A stretch of 64,000 nt of DNA from Frondihabitans sp. PhB188 (GCF_003752365.1 NZ_RJUO01000003.1:434001-498000), one strand, 5' to 3'; shown: positions 17,258 through 26,505, counted from the first letter of the stretch. The notes: generated by a model not told the origin, from the letters alone. Numbers and translations are program-made.

Positions 17258-17770
17258 ATGCTCGAACCCGACGCCGAGGGCACGCACGACGAGGTGGACC
17301 GCATCGTCGCCGCGTGGAACCGCGAGCGCCCCGACCTCGACTTCGCGCCCCTCCACGTGCTGTCGCGGGTCGGCCGCATGTCGAAGCACCTCGACCGGGC
17401 ACGCCGCTCCGCTTTCGCCGCGAGCGAGCTCGAGTCGTGGGAGTTCGACGTGCTCTCCGCCCTCCGCCGCGCCGGCGCCCCCTACGAGCTGTCGCCCAAG
17501 GCGCTCCTGACGCAGACCCTGGTGTCCAGCGGCACCATGACGAACCGCATCGACCGCCTGAAGACCCGCGGGCTCGTCGATCGGCGCACCGACCCGAGCG
17601 ACGGTCGCGGAATCCTCGTGCGGCTCACGCGCGAGGGCGGGCGGGTCGTCGACGCGGCCATCGAGAAGCTGGTCGAGGCAGAGCAGGAACTCCTCGTCGA
17701 CCTCTCCCCCGACGAGCGGCAGGCGCTGGCGGGGTTGCTCCGGGCGCTGTCGCTGAGCCTCGGGGACTGA
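17258..17770 (+). CDS. MarR family transcriptional regulator
   Basis: A 170-residue winged-helix regulator. The N-terminal dimerisation helices are followed by the HTH (LSPKALLTQTLVSSGTMTNRIDRLKTRGLV, about residues 78-108) and the wing DRRTDPSDGRGILVRLT, the best-conserved MarR signature. The C-terminal helix closes the dimer. MarR proteins respond to phenolics, drugs or oxidants, but the ligand is not evident. It is convergent with the ABC-F gene. Confidence 0.93.
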   Translation: MLEPDAEGTHDEVDRIVAAWNRERPDLDFAPLHVLSRVGRMSKHLDRARRSAFAASELESWEFDVLSALRRAGAPYELSPKALLTQTLVSSGTMTNRIDRLKTRGLVDRRTDPSDGRGILVRLTREGGRVVDAAIEKLVEAEQELLVDLSPDERQALAGLLRALSLSLGD

Positions 17771-17795
17771 GGCCGGTCGTTCCTGCGTCGATTCA

Positions 17796-17809
17796 GCCCT
17801 GTGCAGGGC
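17796..17809. terminator. Short hairpin between convergent marR and ABC-F genes
   Basis: GCCCT and AGGGC form a 5-bp stem with a 4-nt loop between the marR stop (17770) and the ABC-F stop (17817). The position fits a shared terminator, but the stem is short and lacks a T tract. Confidence 0.3.
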
Positions 17810-17816
17810 CGAGCCG

Positions 17817-19634
17817 CTAGCCCTCGAGCTTCTCGCTGACGGCCAGCCAGGCGAGCTCGAGCTCCTCGGCCTTGGACTCGACCGCGGCGACCTGCTTCTG
17901 GAGCTCGCCGAGCCCGGCGTAGTCGTTGGGGTCGTGCGCGGCGAACGTGTCGAGGAGGGTCTGGCGCTCGACCCCGGCCTTCTTGAGGCGGCGGTCGAGG
18001 GAGGCGAGCTCCTTCTCGGCGTTGCGCTTCTCGGCGCCCGACAGCCCGGAGGCCTTCGCGGCGGCGACCACCGAGGCACTGGCCCCCTGGGTGGCGGTGG
18101 GCCGGTCGGTCGCCTCGCCCTGACCGTCGACGGCTTCGCGGCGGATAGCCAGGTACTGGTCGACTCCGCCGGGGAGGTGCTGCATGCGTCCGCCGATGAC
18201 GGCGTACTGCATGTCGGTGACGCGCTCGAGCAGGTACCGGTCGTGCGACACGACGAGGAGAGTGCCCGGCCAGGTGTCGAGCAGGTCTTCCATCGCGGCG
18301 AGCATGTCGGTGTCGAGGTCGTTCGTGGGCTCGTCGAGAATCAGGACGTTCGGCTCGTCGAGCAGGATCAGCAGGAGTTGCAGGCGGCGCTTCTGGCCAC
18401 CCGACAGGTCTTTGACGGCGGTCTGGAGCTGCGGCGTGGTGAACCCGAGGCGCTCGAGGAGCTGGCCGGGCGTCATCTCCTTGCCGCCCGAGACGTACGA
18501 GGTGCGGTAGCGGCCGACCACGGTGTTGACCCGCTCGTCAGCGAACTCGGCCAGGTCGGAGAGCTGCTGGTCGAGAATCGCGAACTTGACCGTCTTGCCG
18601 CGCGTGACGCGGCCTGCCGTGGCCTCGACCTCGCCCGTGACGAGCTTGAGCAGCGTCGACTTGCCGGCCCCGTTGACGCCGAGGATGCCGGTGCGCTCCC
18701 CCGGTGCGATGCGCCACTCGATGTTCTTCAGGATCTGCCGCTCGCCGTACGACACGTCAGCCTCGATGATGTCGACGACCTGCTTGCCCAGGCGCGACGT
18801 CGCCATCTGGCTCAGGGCCACCTTGTCGCGGACGGGCGGCTCGTCGGCGATCAGCGTCTCGGCGGCCTCGATCCGGAACTTCGGCTTCGCCGTGCGGGCC
18901 GGAGCACCGCGGCGGAGCCAGGCCAGCTCCTTCTTCATCAGGTTCTGCCGCTTTGCCTCCGTGACCGAGGCCGAGCGGTCGCGCTCCACGCGCTGCAGCA
19001 CGTACGCCGCGTAGCCGCCCTCGAAGGGCTCGACGATGCCGTCGTGCACCTCCCACGTGTCGGTCGACACCTCGTCGAGGAACCACCGGTCGTGCGTCAC
19101 GACGACGAGCGCGCCCTGGTTCGACGACCAGCGGCGCTTGAGGTGCTCGGCCAGCCATGCCACGCCCTCGACGTCGAGGTGGTTGGTGGGCTCGTCCAAG
19201 AACAGGATGTCCCAGTCGCCGACGAGCAGGGCCGCGAGGGCGACACGGCGGCGCTGGCCGCCGGAGAGGTCATTGATCGTGGAGCCCCACGGGATATCGG
19301 TCGCGAGACCGGAGATGACGTCGCGGATGCGCGAGTCGCCGGCCCACTCGTGCTCCTCACGGTCGCCGACGATGACCTCGCTGACGATGGCGTCGAGGGG
19401 CAGGATGTCGCGCTGGTCGAGCACGCCCATCGTGACGCCGCGGCGAGTCGTGACCCGGCCGGAGTCGGGCTCGAGCCGCCCCGCGAGGATGGAGAGGAGC
19501 GTCGACTTGCCGTCGCCGTTGCGGCCGACGACGCCGATGCGCGAGCCTTCGTCGATGCCGAGGGTGACGCCTTCGAAGACGACGCGGGTCGGGAACTCGA
19601 GGTGAAGCGCTTCTGCGCCGAGGAGGTGTGCCAC
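17817..19634 (-). CDS. ABC-F family ATPase (Uup/EttA-like)
   Basis: A 605-residue soluble protein with two ABC nucleotide-binding domains and no membrane segments, the mark of ABC-F proteins that act on ribosomes. Domain 1 has GRNGDGKST, LSGGQRRRVALA and LDEPTNHLD; domain 2 has GVNGAGKST, LSGGQKRRLQLL and LDEPTNDLD. The linker and a C-terminal coiled coil (about 530-600) resemble Uup. The GTG at 19634 was chosen because upstream in-frame residues are non-homologous and Pro/Arg rich. In actinobacteria this gene normally follows ispE; here about 18 kb intervenes. Confidence 0.93.
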   Translation of the reverse strand: MAHLLGAEALHLEFPTRVVFEGVTLGIDEGSRIGVVGRNGDGKSTLLSILAGRLEPDSGRVTTRRGVTMGVLDQRDILPLDAIVSEVIVGDREEHEWAGDSRIRDVISGLATDIPWGSTINDLSGGQRRRVALAALLVGDWDILFLDEPTNHLDVEGVAWLAEHLKRRWSSNQGALVVVTHDRWFLDEVSTDTWEVHDGIVEPFEGGYAAYVLQRVERDRSASVTEAKRQNLMKKELAWLRRGAPARTAKPKFRIEAAETLIADEPPVRDKVALSQMATSRLGKQVVDIIEADVSYGERQILKNIEWRIAPGERTGILGVNGAGKSTLLKLVTGEVEATAGRVTRGKTVKFAILDQQLSDLAEFADERVNTVVGRYRTSYVSGGKEMTPGQLLERLGFTTPQLQTAVKDLSGGQKRRLQLLLILLDEPNVLILDEPTNDLDTDMLAAMEDLLDTWPGTLLVVSHDRYLLERVTDMQYAVIGGRMQHLPGGVDQYLAIRREAVDGQGEATDRPTATQGASASVVAAAKASGLSGAEKRNAEKELASLDRRLKKAGVERQTLLDTFAAHDPNDYAGLGELQKQVAAVESKAEELELAWLAVSEKLEG

Positions 19635-19820
19635 CTGACAAGGGTAGGCGGTATCGGCCGGCGGTCCGACCGGCTGGGCCCTGCGGTGGCGGAACGGGCT
19701 CGCGGCCGCGGGGCTGGGCCCGCTGAATCGGCAGGATCCCGCCCGCGCGACGGCGGGCGCGAGCCGAAACGGCGGGGCTCCGCCCGGCGGCACGGGCTGA
19801 CGCCGACCCCCGCCGACCTC

Positions 19821-20252
19821 TCAGCCCAGCGACGCCACCCACTCGCTCGATCCGTCGGCGAAGTCCTGCTTCTTCCAGATCGGCACGCGTTTCTTGATCT
19901 CGTCGACCAGGGCGCCGCAGGCCGCGAACGCCTCGGCGCGGTGCGCGCTCGACACGGCGGCGGCGAGCGCGACGTCGCCGATCATCAGCGCGCCGACGCG
20001 GTGCTCGACGGCGATGTGCACGCCGGGGTGGGCCTTCGCGACCTCGGCCGCGACCTCTGCCATCACGTCACCGGCCGTCGGATGCGACTCGTACTCGAGC
20101 GCCGCCACCTCCCGGCCGCCGTCGTGGTCGCGGACCACGCCCTCGAACGTGACCACGGCACCGGCGTGCGCGCGCCGCACGAGGTCGGCGCAGTCGGAGA
20201 CGCCCAGCACGTCGGACGTGACGCGAGCCTGCAGGACGGACGATTCAGCCAT
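19821..20252 (-). CDS. moaE: Molybdopterin synthase catalytic subunit
   Basis: The large subunit that transfers sulfur from thiocarboxylated MoaD to cyclic pyranopterin monophosphate. The 143-residue protein has GAVVTFEGVVRDHDGG, LEYESHPTAGDVMAE and the C-terminal KKRVPIWKKQDFADGSSEWV, the segment with the active-site lysines. Its ATG lies within the mogA 3' end (8-bp overlap). Its partner MoaD is encoded 14 kb away at 34.1 kb. Confidence 0.95.
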   Translation of the reverse strand: MAESSVLQARVTSDVLGVSDCADLVRRAHAGAVVTFEGVVRDHDGGREVAALEYESHPTAGDVMAEVAAEVAKAHPGVHIAVEHRVGALMIGDVALAAAVSSAHRAEAFAACGALVDEIKKRVPIWKKQDFADGSSEWVASLG

Positions 20253-20769
20253 GGTCGCTCCCGGTGATCTGGTCGAGCAGGTGGTCGAGCACGGTGTCGA
20301 GCACCGCCAGGCCATCCTTCACCCCGCCGGGCGATCCCGGGAGGTTGACGACCAGCGTGCGCCCCGCGACGCCGACCACGCCGCGGCTCAGCATAGCCGT
20401 GGGCGTGACCGCCAGGCCACGGCGCCGCAGCTCCTCCTCGACCCCGGGCAGCTGCCTGTCGAGCAGGGGCAGCGTCATCTCGGGCGTCGCGTCGGTGGGC
20501 GTCACGCCGGTGCCGCCGGTCGTGACGACGAGGTCGACAGGCTGCGCGATGCCGGCGATCAGAGCCCGACCGACCGGTTCGCCGTCGGCCACGATGGCCG
20601 GCTCGTCGACGGCGAAGCCGCGGTCGCGAAGCCAGCGCAGGATCACGGGGCCGGTGCGATCCTCAGCCGTCCCGGCCGCTGCCCGCGTCGACGCCACCAC
20701 CACGAGCGCCGTGCGAGGCTGACCGAGCGGGGTCGCCGGGGTCGACTCGGCGGGGTCGCCCGCCGTCAT
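20245..20769 (-). CDS. mogA: Molybdopterin adenylyltransferase / MoaB-MogA family
   Basis: Adenylylates molybdopterin before molybdenum insertion by MoeA. The 174-residue MoCF-fold protein shows VVTTGGTGVTPTDATPEMT, and the C-terminal VVNLPGSPGGVKDGL. MoaB and MogA are hard to separate by sequence; the presence of only one such gene beside moeA argues for the MogA role. Its ATG overlaps the moaC stop as ATGA. Confidence 0.88.
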   Translation of the reverse strand: MTAGDPAESTPATPLGQPRTALVVVASTRAAAGTAEDRTGPVILRWLRDRGFAVDEPAIVADGEPVGRALIAGIAQPVDLVVTTGGTGVTPTDATPEMTLPLLDRQLPGVEEELRRRGLAVTPTAMLSRGVVGVAGRTLVVNLPGSPGGVKDGLAVLDTVLDHLLDQITGSDHG

Positions 20770-21266
20770 GCCCGGCTCCAGTCGCCGCTCTTGCCACCCG
20801 ACTTCTCCAGCACCTTGATCTCGCCGATCTCGGCGAGCTTGTCGACGGCCTTGATCATGTCGTAGAGGGTGAGCGCCGCGACGCTGGCGGCGGTGAGCGC
20901 CTCCATCTCGACGCCGGTGACCCCGCGCGTCGACACGGTCGCCATGACGGTGACCGAGTCGCCCTCGGAGGTGAAGTCGACGGTCACCGATCCGATGGGC
21001 AGCGGGTGGCACAGCGGTATCAGCGTCGACGTCTGCTTCGCCGCCATGATCCCGGCGATGCGGGCCGTGCTGAGCGCCTCGCCCTTGGGCAGGCTGCCGT
21101 CGACGATCCGGGCGACGACGTCGACGCGGGTGCGGAGCACGGCCTGCGCGGTCGCGATCCGCTTCGTCTCGGCCTTCGCCGTCACGTCGACCATGTGGGC
21201 GCTGCCGTCGGCGCGGACGTGCGAGAGGGCGGGCTGCGGCGTTCCGGGAGGCGTGGTGTCAGTCAT
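20766..21266 (-). CDS. moaC: Cyclic pyranopterin monophosphate synthase accessory protein
   Basis: Second step of Moco synthesis: converts the MoaA product to cyclic pyranopterin monophosphate. The 166-residue protein contains KGEALSTARIAGIMAAKQTSTLIPLCHPL, with the conserved CHPL, and TGVEMEALTAASVAALTLYDMIKAVD, with the conserved MEAL and DM(I/C)K blocks. The ATG overlaps the moeA 3' end by 8 bp. Confidence 0.96.
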   Translation of the reverse strand: MTDTTPPGTPQPALSHVRADGSAHMVDVTAKAETKRIATAQAVLRTRVDVVARIVDGSLPKGEALSTARIAGIMAAKQTSTLIPLCHPLPIGSVTVDFTSEGDSVTVMATVSTRGVTGVEMEALTAASVAALTLYDMIKAVDKLAEIGEIKVLEKSGGKSGDWSRA

Positions 21267-22584
21267 CGAGCGCCCACACTACGACCTCGTCGCCGGCCTC
21301 GACGCGGCCGACGCCGACGGGGATGTGCGCGAGCACGGTGGCCTGCGCGTACTGGTGGAGGAGGTGCGACGACGGGCCGCCGACGAAGTGGACGAGCCCG
21401 GCGGCATCGAGGCGGGCTCGACGGAGCTGGTGCTTGCCTGGAGGAGAGTCGGCACCCTCGGCGAGGACCGCCGTCGCGTCGCGTCGCGGGAGCGCTCGGC
21501 GGGCCCCGGCGGCGAGCGGCACCCGCAGAAAAGCCTGGAACGAGATGAGTGCGCTGACGGGATTGCCCGGGAAGCACACCACCGGCAGCGAGGCCTCGCC
21601 GACGGGAAGGGTACCCCACCCCTGCGGGCCGCCGGGCTGCATGGCGACCGAGCCGAACTCGATGCCACGGGGCTCCAGCGCCTCGCGGACGACCTCGTAG
21701 GCACCGGCGCTCACGCCGCCGGTGGTGACGACGAGGTCGAACGCCGGGCCGTCGGCGGTGGCGAACCCGACGAGCAGCGCCAGGAGGGCGTCGACGGCGT
21801 CGGGCACCTGGAACACCTCGACTCGAGCCCCGAGATCGGTGAGGGCGACGCTGAGAGATGCCGCGTTGGCGTCGTGGATCTCAGCGGCGGCGAGCGCAGA
21901 CGCAGGTGCCGGCGCGGACGCAGGTGCTTGCCCGGACGCAGGTCTCAGTGCGGGTGCCGATGCGGGTGAGGCCTCGACCCGCAGCTCCGACCCCGTCGAG
22001 ACGACAGCGACGCGCGGCTGGGCGACGACGTCGACGGCGGCGACCCCGGCCGAGGCGAGCACGCCCCAGTGGGCCGGGCCGAGCACCGTGCCCGCGGCGA
22101 ACAGCAGGTCGTTTCGGCGGACGTCGGAGCCTGCGGTCCGCACGAACTGCCCGGCGGGCGCGTGCGGGAGCACGACGTCGCCGTGCTCGCCCTCGGGAAG
22201 GAACCGCGGCGGGTCGGCGACCTCGATCTGCACGACCGCGTCGGCCCCATCGGGGATGGGTGCGCCGGTCATGATCGGGGCGGCGGTGCCGGCCTCTAAG
22301 GGTGGGGGTGCGACGCCGGCCGGGATCCTGCGCCCGATCGTCAGGGCTCTCGGCCCGTCGGCGAGCTCGCGGCTGCGAACGGCATAGCCGTCCATCTGCG
22401 AGTTGTCGAAGGGAGGGAGGTCGATCGGAGCGACCACGTCTGCCGCGAGGACCCGCCGTCGAGTGGAGCTGTCGCCGCGGGCCAGCAGGCGTGAGTCGAC
22501 GCTCAGGGTCTCGGTGGAAAGCCCCTCGAACACCCGCGCCACCAGCCCGGCGACGGCCTCGGCGTGCTCTTCGATAGTGCGCAC
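21259..22584 (-). CDS. moeA: Molybdopterin molybdenumtransferase
   Basis: Inserts molybdate into adenylylated molybdopterin. PPFDNSQMDGYAVR, the MTGAPIPDGADAVVQIE segment, VVTTGGVSAGAYEVVREAL and CFPGNPVSALISFQAFL are family hallmarks, in a 441-residue protein with a C-terminal domain IV. Unusually, a Pro/Ala linker (about residues 206-229) is encoded by a degenerate tandem repeat at 21899-21970, just after VVSTGSEL. First gene of the moeA-moaC-mogA-moaE operon. The GTG start has a GAGAGG ribosome site, and the operon diverges from the MTA phosphorylase gene. Confidence 0.95.
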   Translation of the reverse strand: MRTIEEHAEAVAGLVARVFEGLSTETLSVDSRLLARGDSSTRRRVLAADVVAPIDLPPFDNSQMDGYAVRSRELADGPRALTIGRRIPAGVAPPPLEAGTAAPIMTGAPIPDGADAVVQIEVADPPRFLPEGEHGDVVLPHAPAGQFVRTAGSDVRRNDLLFAAGTVLGPAHWGVLASAGVAAVDVVAQPRVAVVSTGSELRVEASPASAPALRPASGQAPASAPAPASALAAAEIHDANAASLSVALTDLGARVEVFQVPDAVDALLALLVGFATADGPAFDLVVTTGGVSAGAYEVVREALEPRGIEFGSVAMQPGGPQGWGTLPVGEASLPVVCFPGNPVSALISFQAFLRVPLAAGARRALPRRDATAVLAEGADSPPGKHQLRRARLDAAGLVHFVGGPSSHLLHQYAQATVLAHIPVGVGRVEAGDEVVVWALDD

Positions 22585-22622
22585 TCGCGCCTCTCTTTCA
22601 TCTTCGGCCGGGCTGCTCCCGA

Positions 22623-22628
22623 TAGTCT
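22623..22628 (+). promoter_or_regulatory. Predicted -10 box for the MTA phosphorylase gene
   Basis: TAGTCT ends 7 nt before the ATG at 22636, with no Shine-Dalgarno in between, predicting a leaderless transcript. The intergenic space to divergent moeA is only 51 bp, so the two promoters must overlap; the reverse complement also offers a GACTAT box. Confidence 0.45.
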
Positions 22629-22635
22629 CGCATCC

Positions 22636-23520
22636 ATGACATCGGTGCCTCGTGAGTTATCCACAGACGCCCCGGCGAGCGGCTCCGCGCCGCGCGTCGA
22701 CATCGCCGTGATCGGCGGATCGGGGTTGTACTCGCTGTTCCCCGAGGCCGAGTCGCACGTGATCGACACCCCGTACGGGCCGACCTCGAGCCCCGTCACG
22801 ATCGGCGAGATCGGCGGCAGGCGTGTCGCGTTCCTGACCCGGCACGGCGGCGACCACTCGGTGCCGCCGCACCGCATCGGCTATCGCGCCAACATCTGGG
22901 CGCTCGCGTCGCTCGGCGCCAGGGCGATCGTCTCGTCGTCCGCCGTCGGCGGCGTCCACCCCGACTACCCGCCGGGAACGCTGGTCGTCACCGACCAGTT
23001 CATCGACCGCACCTGGGGACGCGCCGACACCTTCTACGACGAGGGGTCGGTGCAGCATCTCGCGGCGGCCGACCCGTTCGACCCGATGCTCCGGTCGCTC
23101 GCGGTCGACGCGCTCGCCGCCGAACTGGGCTCGTTCGCTCCCTCGGGCACCTGCGTCGTGATCCAGGGACCCCGGTTCTCGACGCGCGCCGAGTCGGTGA
23201 TGTGGCGGCAGCTCGGCGCCCACACCGTCAACATGACGATGGCGCCGGAGGTCCCGCTGGCGGCAGAGCTCAACATCGGCACCGTCAACCTCTCGTTCGT
23301 CACGGACAGCGACGCGGGTCTGGCGCCGTCCGACGACGACGAGACCGACGGCGATGCGGTCAGCGCCGAGCTCGTCTTCTCCCGGCTCGCCGAGGCGCAG
23401 CCGCGCATCGTCGCCGCCATCGAGCGGATCGTCTCGTCGATCCCCGCCGACTACGCGTCGGGCGAGCTGATCGCACCGGCCGCTGTCGCCGAGGTGCTGG
23501 CTCGGCCGGTCACGCGCTGA
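22636..23520 (+). CDS. S-methyl-5'-thioadenosine phosphorylase family protein
   Basis: A 294-residue nucleoside phosphorylase of the MTAP/PNP-2 family that would split methylthioadenosine with phosphate to release adenine. Motifs: IAVIGGSGLYSLF, the phosphate-binding TRHGGDHSVPPHRIGYRANIWAL, SSSAVGG, VVIQGPRFSTRAES and NMTMAPEVPLAAELN. Closely related enzymes act on inosine-type substrates, so specificity is not certain. The stop TGA shares a base with the next gene's ATG. Confidence 0.87.
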   Translation: MTSVPRELSTDAPASGSAPRVDIAVIGGSGLYSLFPEAESHVIDTPYGPTSSPVTIGEIGGRRVAFLTRHGGDHSVPPHRIGYRANIWALASLGARAIVSSSAVGGVHPDYPPGTLVVTDQFIDRTWGRADTFYDEGSVQHLAAADPFDPMLRSLAVDALAAELGSFAPSGTCVVIQGPRFSTRAESVMWRQLGAHTVNMTMAPEVPLAAELNIGTVNLSFVTDSDAGLAPSDDDETDGDAVSAELVFSRLAEAQPRIVAAIERIVSSIPADYASGELIAPAAVAEVLARPVTR

Positions 23521-24560
23521 TGCTGCTCGTCACCGGCGGCGCCGGGTTCATCGGCAGCACCATCGTCGAGGCGGCCCTCGCCGCGGGGCACAGCGTCCGC
23601 GTGCTCGACAGCCTGCGCTCCGACGTTCACGGCGCGAAGCCCGAACCCGACCCGCGCGTCGACTTCGTCGAGGGAGACGTCCGCGACCACGCCGTGGTCG
23701 ACGCCGCCCTCGACAGCATCGACGCCGTCTGCCACCAGGCTGCGAAGGTCGGGCTCGGCGTCGACTTCCAGGACGCCCCCGACTACGTGTCCTCGAACGA
23801 CGTCGGCACGGCCGTCGTGCTCGCCGCCATGGATCGCGCCCGCATCGACCGCCTCGTCATCGCGTCGTCGATGGTCGTCTACGGCGAGGGCGCCTACCGC
23901 GGCCCGTCCGGCATCGTGCGACCGGCAGCCCGCCGTATCGACGACCTCGACGCCGGCGTCTTCGACCCCCGAGACGCGGCCGGAGACCTCCTGACGCCCG
24001 AGCTCATCAGCGAGGACGCCCCCCTCGACCCCCGCAACGTCTACGCGACGACCAAGCTGGCGCAGGAGCACCTCGCCACCGCCTGGTCCCGCTCCACCGG
24101 CGGGCGAGCCATCGCCCTCCGCTACCACAACGTCTACGGGCCCGGCATGCCGCAGAACACGCCGTATGCCGGCGTGGCCAGCCTCTTCCGCTCCGCCATC
24201 GAGCGCGGTGAGGCACCGCGCGTCTTCGAAGACGGAGCACAGCGCCGCGACTTCGTGCACGTCCGCGACGTCGCCTCCGCCAACCTCGCCGCGCTCGACG
24301 CCACGAAGGCCCAGGAGCCGCGGACCTTCCGTGCCTACAACGTGGGATCAGGCGACGTCCACACGATCGGAGAGATGGCAGCCGCCCTGTCGCGGCACAG
24401 CGGAGGGCTCCCGCCGGTCACCACAGGTGAGTACCGCGCCGGCGACGTCCGCCACATCACGGCGTCGTCGGCTCGCCTCCGTCGCGAGCTCGGCTGGGCA
24501 CCGGCGGTTAGCTTCGACGAGGGGATGCGCGAGTTCGCGTCCGCGAGCCTGCGCCCCTAG
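23520..24560 (+). CDS. NAD-dependent epimerase/dehydratase (extended SDR)
   Basis: A 346-residue nucleotide-sugar epimerase-type protein. The cofactor motif TGGAGFIG starts at residue 5, catalysis uses the Ser in ASSMVVYGEGAY and YATTK, and HNVYGPGMPQNTPYAGVASLF and FVHVRDVASANLAAL are typical of UDP-glucose/galactose-epimerase-like enzymes. An insertion around residues 120-160 is long for the family. It overlaps the phosphorylase gene by one base (TGATG). The sugar substrate is unknown; the glycosyltransferases nearby suggest envelope polysaccharide work. Confidence 0.88.
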   Translation: MLLVTGGAGFIGSTIVEAALAAGHSVRVLDSLRSDVHGAKPEPDPRVDFVEGDVRDHAVVDAALDSIDAVCHQAAKVGLGVDFQDAPDYVSSNDVGTAVVLAAMDRARIDRLVIASSMVVYGEGAYRGPSGIVRPAARRIDDLDAGVFDPRDAAGDLLTPELISEDAPLDPRNVYATTKLAQEHLATAWSRSTGGRAIALRYHNVYGPGMPQNTPYAGVASLFRSAIERGEAPRVFEDGAQRRDFVHVRDVASANLAALDATKAQEPRTFRAYNVGSGDVHTIGEMAAALSRHSGGLPPVTTGEYRAGDVRHITASSARLRRELGWAPAVSFDEGMREFASASLRP

Positions 24561-24634
24561 CCCGGAGTCGTCGTGGCGGCTTCGCCGCGGAGTCGGCCGC
24601 CGACGCTGCCGACGAGTTGCCCCACAGCAGCGAG

Positions 24635-25768
24635 CTAGCCGACGACCCGCTGCGGCACGATGAGGTCGAAGCGACAGCCGGCGCCCGTGTTCTGCACCCG
24701 CACACGACCGCGATGCGCGGTGATGATTCCCTCGACGATCGCGAGGCCGAGCCCGGCACCGCCGGAGGCCCCGGGCGTCCGAGCCTTGCCGGCCTGCCAG
24801 CCGGGCTCGAAGACCCGCCCGAGGTCGGCCTCGTTGATGCCGCCGGCGGCGTCGCTGACCGACAGCACGACGTCGTCGCCGTCGACCGCGACCGCCAGCT
24901 CGATCTCAGCGCCGACGGGCGATAGCCGCACGCTGTTCATGATCAGGTTGGCCATCGCCCGGGTGAGCTCGTCGGGGTCGGCGTCGAGGGTGACGTCGGC
25001 GACGTCGCGCGCCACGAGCACGACGCCGCGCGCGCTGGACACGGGTTCGAGCTCGGTCACGATGTCGTCGAGCAGCTCGCTCGTCCGCACCTTCTGCACC
25101 GTGAGCTTGAGAGCGCCGGCGTGGATGGTCGACAGCTGGAAGAGGTCGTCGACCATGCCGCCCAGCTTGTCGACCTGGGCGAGCATCTGCTGGTGGTATC
25201 GCGCCGGGTCGGCGACGATTCCGTCCTGGAGGGCCTCGGCCATGGCGCGGAGCCCGGCGAGCGGGGTGCGGAGGTCGTGCGAGATCCACGCGACGAGCTC
25301 GCGCCGCGCGGACTCGGCGCGGGCCTCGCGATCGCGCGACTCGCGGAGTCGGGAGTCGGAGGCGGCGAGCTCGCGAGCGAGGGCCGCGAACTCGTTGGCT
25401 ACCGGGGCGGACGCCGGCTCGAGGGAGTCGACCGAGCCGGACCCGACTCGCTTCGCCTGCGCGATCAGCTCGCGGCTGTTGCGGACCAGCGTGAACCCGA
25501 GCACCAGGGCCAGCCCCACCGAGACGACGCCCGCCACGGCCGCCACCCACAGGAAGAGGTGGAAATCATGCGCCGAGAGGTACATCTGGTCGGCGGCTAC
25601 GACCATGCCGCCGACGAGGGATCCGATGGCGGCCACCGCGACGATCGCGATCTGCGCCACGAGCGAGACGCGTCGGAGCAGCCGCAGCACGAGGAGCGCG
25701 ACGATGCCGACGACGAGGGCGGCGCCCAGAGCCCAGGCGGCGAGGTGGACGAAGTCGAGAGCGGTCAC
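24635..25768 (-). CDS. Two-component sensor histidine kinase
   Basis: A 377-residue membrane kinase. Three or so hydrophobic segments fill residues 5-95 with almost no extracellular loop, so it probably senses the membrane itself. A HAMP-like linker follows, then the H-box AWISHDLRTPLAGLRAMAE (about residue 160), the N-box NLIMNSVRLSP, and the G-boxes SDAAGGI and GGAGLGLAIVEGIITAHRG. The GTG start overlaps the response regulator stop as GTGA. Convergent with the epimerase gene. Confidence 0.94.
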   Translation of the reverse strand: MTALDFVHLAAWALGAALVVGIVALLVLRLLRRVSLVAQIAIVAVAAIGSLVGGMVVAADQMYLSAHDFHLFLWVAAVAGVVSVGLALVLGFTLVRNSRELIAQAKRVGSGSVDSLEPASAPVANEFAALARELAASDSRLRESRDREARAESARRELVAWISHDLRTPLAGLRAMAEALQDGIVADPARYHQQMLAQVDKLGGMVDDLFQLSTIHAGALKLTVQKVRTSELLDDIVTELEPVSSARGVVLVARDVADVTLDADPDELTRAMANLIMNSVRLSPVGAEIELAVAVDGDDVVLSVSDAAGGINEADLGRVFEPGWQAGKARTPGASGGAGLGLAIVEGIITAHRGRVRVQNTGAGCRFDLIVPQRVVG

Positions 25769-26505
25769 GCCGCGACCGCCGCGTCGGGCACGAATCGGTA
25801 GCCGACGCCCCACACAGTAAGCAGGTGCACGGGTGCAGCAGGGTCGGCCTCGACCTTCTCGCGCAGGCGCCGCACGTGGACGGTGACGGTGGACAGGTCG
25901 CCGACCTCCCACTCCCACACCGCCTTGAGCAGCTCCTCGCGGCGGAACACCTGGTCGGGATGTCGGATCAAGAACGCCAGCAGGTCGAACTCCCGCACGG
26001 TGAGCACGAGCCGCCGCCCCTCGACCGAGATCTCGCGCTGCGACACGTCGAGCCGGAAGACGCCCTCCACGACCACGGCCTGAGGCTCGAAGGGCGCAGT
26101 CGTGCGGCGCAGCACGGCATCGACCCGGAGCATCAGCTCGCGTGGCGAGAACGGCTTCACGAGGTAGTCGTCGGCCCCGGCCTCGAGCCCGTCGATGCGG
26201 TCGGCCTCTTCGCCGAGAGCGGTGAGGATGATCACCGGCACGTCGGTGAACGCGCGGATGCGACGGCACACCTCGAGCCCGTCGACGCCGGGCAGCATGC
26301 GGTCGAGCAGGATCAGATCGGGCCGGTTGTCGCGGACCCGGGCCACGGCGGACAACCCGTCGGCGACAAGGGCGGCAGCGTGTCCGCGCGACCGGAGGTA
26401 CGAGACGACGACCTCCGCGACGATCGGATCGTCTTCGACGACGAGCACACTCCGGCCCGGAGCAGGGGTGACGGCCGCGACGGGACTCGGAGCAGAGAAG
26501 GACAC
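25765..26505 (-). CDS. Two-component response regulator, OmpR/PhoB type
   Basis: A 246-residue regulator. Receiver domain about 18-132: VVEDD, phosphorylation site DLILLDRMLPG, TAL, and KPFSPREL. Winged-helix DNA-binding domain about 145-240: LTVREFDLLAFLIRHPDQVFRREELLKAVWEW, TVTVHVRRLREKVE and VWGVGYRFV. It carries a 17-residue N-terminal leader before the receiver. It is translated first, coupled to its kinase, and diverges from the glycosyltransferase operon, a likely target. Confidence 0.95.
   Translation of the reverse strand: MSFSAPSPVAAVTPAPGRSVLVVEDDPIVAEVVVSYLRSRGHAAALVADGLSAVARVRDNRPDLILLDRMLPGVDGLEVCRRIRAFTDVPVIILTALGEEADRIDGLEAGADDYLVKPFSPRELMLRVDAVLRRTTAPFEPQAVVVEGVFRLDVSQREISVEGRRLVLTVREFDLLAFLIRHPDQVFRREELLKAVWEWEVGDLSTVTVHVRRLREKVEADPAAPVHLLTVWGVGYRFVPDAAVAA

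Noticed and set aside
24572-24590. Terminator hairpin between the epimerase and histidine kinase genes
   Set aside because: GCGGC/GCCGC arms with a 3-nt loop give only a 5-bp stem; too weak to list as a feature.
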